This document shows positions 63,156 to 64,000 of a stretch of DNA of 64,000 bases, in pieces. The notes under the pieces are model-generated. The model saw only the letters and a list, made by a program, of their open reading frames with translations. It did no database searches and had not been told where the DNA came from. This DNA comes from Saccharopolyspora thermophila. Its GTDB lineage: Bacteria > Actinomycetota > Actinomycetes > Mycobacteriales > Pseudonocardiaceae. Where the stretch lies: NCBI RefSeq assembly GCF_014646075.1, contig NZ_BMMT01000001.1:62001-126000 (forward strand). The letters run 5' to 3'. Position numbers and translations under genes: made by a program. Positions within the stretch are counted from its first letter, which is position 1. Each line of letters starts with the position of its first letter.

Positions 63156-63219
63156 CGTAGTCGGCGGTGGGACCGTATGCAGTGACGTTCGACACCATTG
63201 TCCGCCCGCCCCGTCGCAC

Positions 63220-63235
63220 ATTGGTATGGACCACA
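63220..63235. promoter_or_regulatory. DasR-responsive element (dre) 2, weaker
   Basis: ATTGGTATGGACCACA also agrees with 12 of 16 dre positions, but its core is imperfect. It lies 65 bp from the first site, on the side of the DasR-like gene. The rest of 63121-63479 shows no other gene. Confidence 0.5.
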
Positions 63236-63479
63236 TCGGCGCGAGATTATGTCCCGGGACACGCGAAGCCGCGACCGTTCAGCGTTACTGTTCACCCACC
63301 GATAAGGCCCACCTGAGCTTGGCGGGGGTTGACCGAACCCCCGGCGAACCCGAACGTCGGCGGCACTGGCGCCCCCGGTCGTCGGGCATGCTGAAGGAGC
63401 GGTCGAGTCGGCAGAGCGGCGACTTCCCGCCACGGGGAGCTCGGAAGACGGCGGCAAGGTTGCGGCGGTAGGAGGAACG

Positions 63480-64000
63480 ATGCTCGAAACGTCCGTGTCC
63501 GGCGGGGCGGACATCCCCGCGCGCGCACAACGCGAACCGAAGTACTGGGGGCTCAAGCAACACCTGCTGGACATGCTCCGGTCGCTGCCGCCCGGATCGC
63601 CGATCCCCACCGAGCGGTCGCTGGCCGCCGAGTTCGACGTCTCCCGCACCACGGTGCGCCAGGCCCTCGCCGAGCTCACCGTCGAAGGCCGCCTGCTGCG
63701 GGTGCAGGGCAAGGGCACCTTCGCCGCCAAGCCCAAGGTCGCCCAGCGCCTCCAGCTGAGCAGCTACACCGAGGACATGCGCGCGCAGGGCCGCCAGCCC
63801 ACCTCGCGCCTGCTGGAGGTCGTGGAGGAACCGGCCGCCGAGGAACTCGCCCGGCTGCTGGACACCAAGCCGAGCTCCACCGTGCTGCGGCTGCGCCGAC
63901 TGCGGCTCGCCGACGGCGAACCCATGGCCATTGAGACCACCCACCTGCCGCTGACCCGGTTCCGCGGCCTCACCGGTCGGCTTGAATCCGGCGCCTCGCT
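63480..64000 (+). CDS. dasR: GntR/HutC-family regulator, DasR-like (3' end beyond window)
   Basis: DasR represses chitin and GlcNAc genes and is released by glucosamine phosphates. The ATG at 63480 follows AGGAGG. Residues 20-90 hold the winged helix ([52 protein letters not shown]), very close to Streptomyces Das[23 protein letters not shown] and [17 protein letters not shown] belong to the UTRA sensor domain, which is cut at the window end (about 173 residues visible). dre sites upstream and the SIS gene support the call. Confidence 0.88.
   Translation, partial: MLETSVSGGADIPARAQREPKYWGLKQHLLDMLRSLPPGSPIPTERSLAAEFDVSRTTVRQALAELTVEGRLLRVQGKGTFAAKPKVAQRLQLSSYTEDMRAQGRQPTSRLLEVVEEPAAEELARLLDTKPSSTVLRLRRLRLADGEPMAIETTHLPLTRFRGLTGRLESGAS

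Overview
The window is one contiguous piece of a very GC-rich actinobacterial chromosome, and no transposase, integrase, phage gene or CRISPR array was seen. Gene content and order point to the family Pseudonocardiaceae, probably a Saccharopolyspora-like organism; that placement is inference. The left third follows the order of a conserved mycobacterial/actinobacterial block: panC-panD-coaX-lysS-lsr2-clpC-mhuD-mutY-radA-lpqE-carD-ispD-ispF-cysS-rlmB. Insertions in it include a siderophore importer, an EEP-family enzyme and a YhgE-type membrane system. One gene expected in that order, disA, is missing next to radA.

Region 1 (1-10.3 kb): pantothenate/CoA synthesis (panC end, panD, coaX), lysS, the xenogeneic silencer lsr2, an iron-box-controlled FecCD/FecCD/FepC importer with no binding protein, and clpC. 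Region 2 (10.5-24.5 kb): a membrane-anchored EEP enzyme, the heme-degrading MhuD, a YhgE/Pip protein with a degenerate ABC ATPase, a 2H phosphoesterase next to mutY, radA, an LpqE-like lipoprotein, carD, the MEP-pathway genes ispD-ispF, a HAD hydrolase, cysS and rlmB. Region 3 (24.6-31.1 kb): an MBOAT/SGNH pair for surface O-acetylation, then the ectoine/hydroxyectoine operon ectABCD on the minus strand.

Region 4 (31.3-46.6 kb): a secreted trypsin-like protease behind a palindrome, a broken VOC gene, a DUF2127-DUF3099 fusion, tRNA-Thr, a ThrE-like exporter, otsA, an otsB-GH15 fusion, a five-gene membrane cluster ending in a membrane-embedded spermidine-synthase-like enzyme, and a LacI regulator divergent from an MsiK/UgpC-type sugar ATPase. 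Region 5 (46.7-58.9 kb): znuACB behind a Zur-like dyad, an ADP-ribosylglycohydrolase relative, an AfsR-type SARP regulator with three 11-bp direct repeats at its 3' end, an SGNH hydrolase, and a proline-rich protein followed by an EspG-like chaperone. Region 6 (58.2-64 kb): a DUF3159 protein, dapA, an N-acetylglucosamine-kinase-like protein, an amidohydrolase, an aminosugar SIS isomerase/deaminase and the start of a DasR-like GntR regulator, with two DasR-type sites between the last two.

Stress physiology recurs through the window: ectoine and trehalose synthesis for osmoprotection, iron and zinc uptake, ClpC proteolysis, CarD and Lsr2. Many genes start at GTG or ATG 6-8 nt after a TANNNT motif with no Shine-Dalgarno sequence, which suggests widespread leaderless transcripts. 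The most unusual items are a 61-bp element, present twice, that carries its own ribosome site and start codon; the SARP-associated 11-bp repeats; the membrane spermidine-synthase cluster; and the otsB-GH15 fusion.
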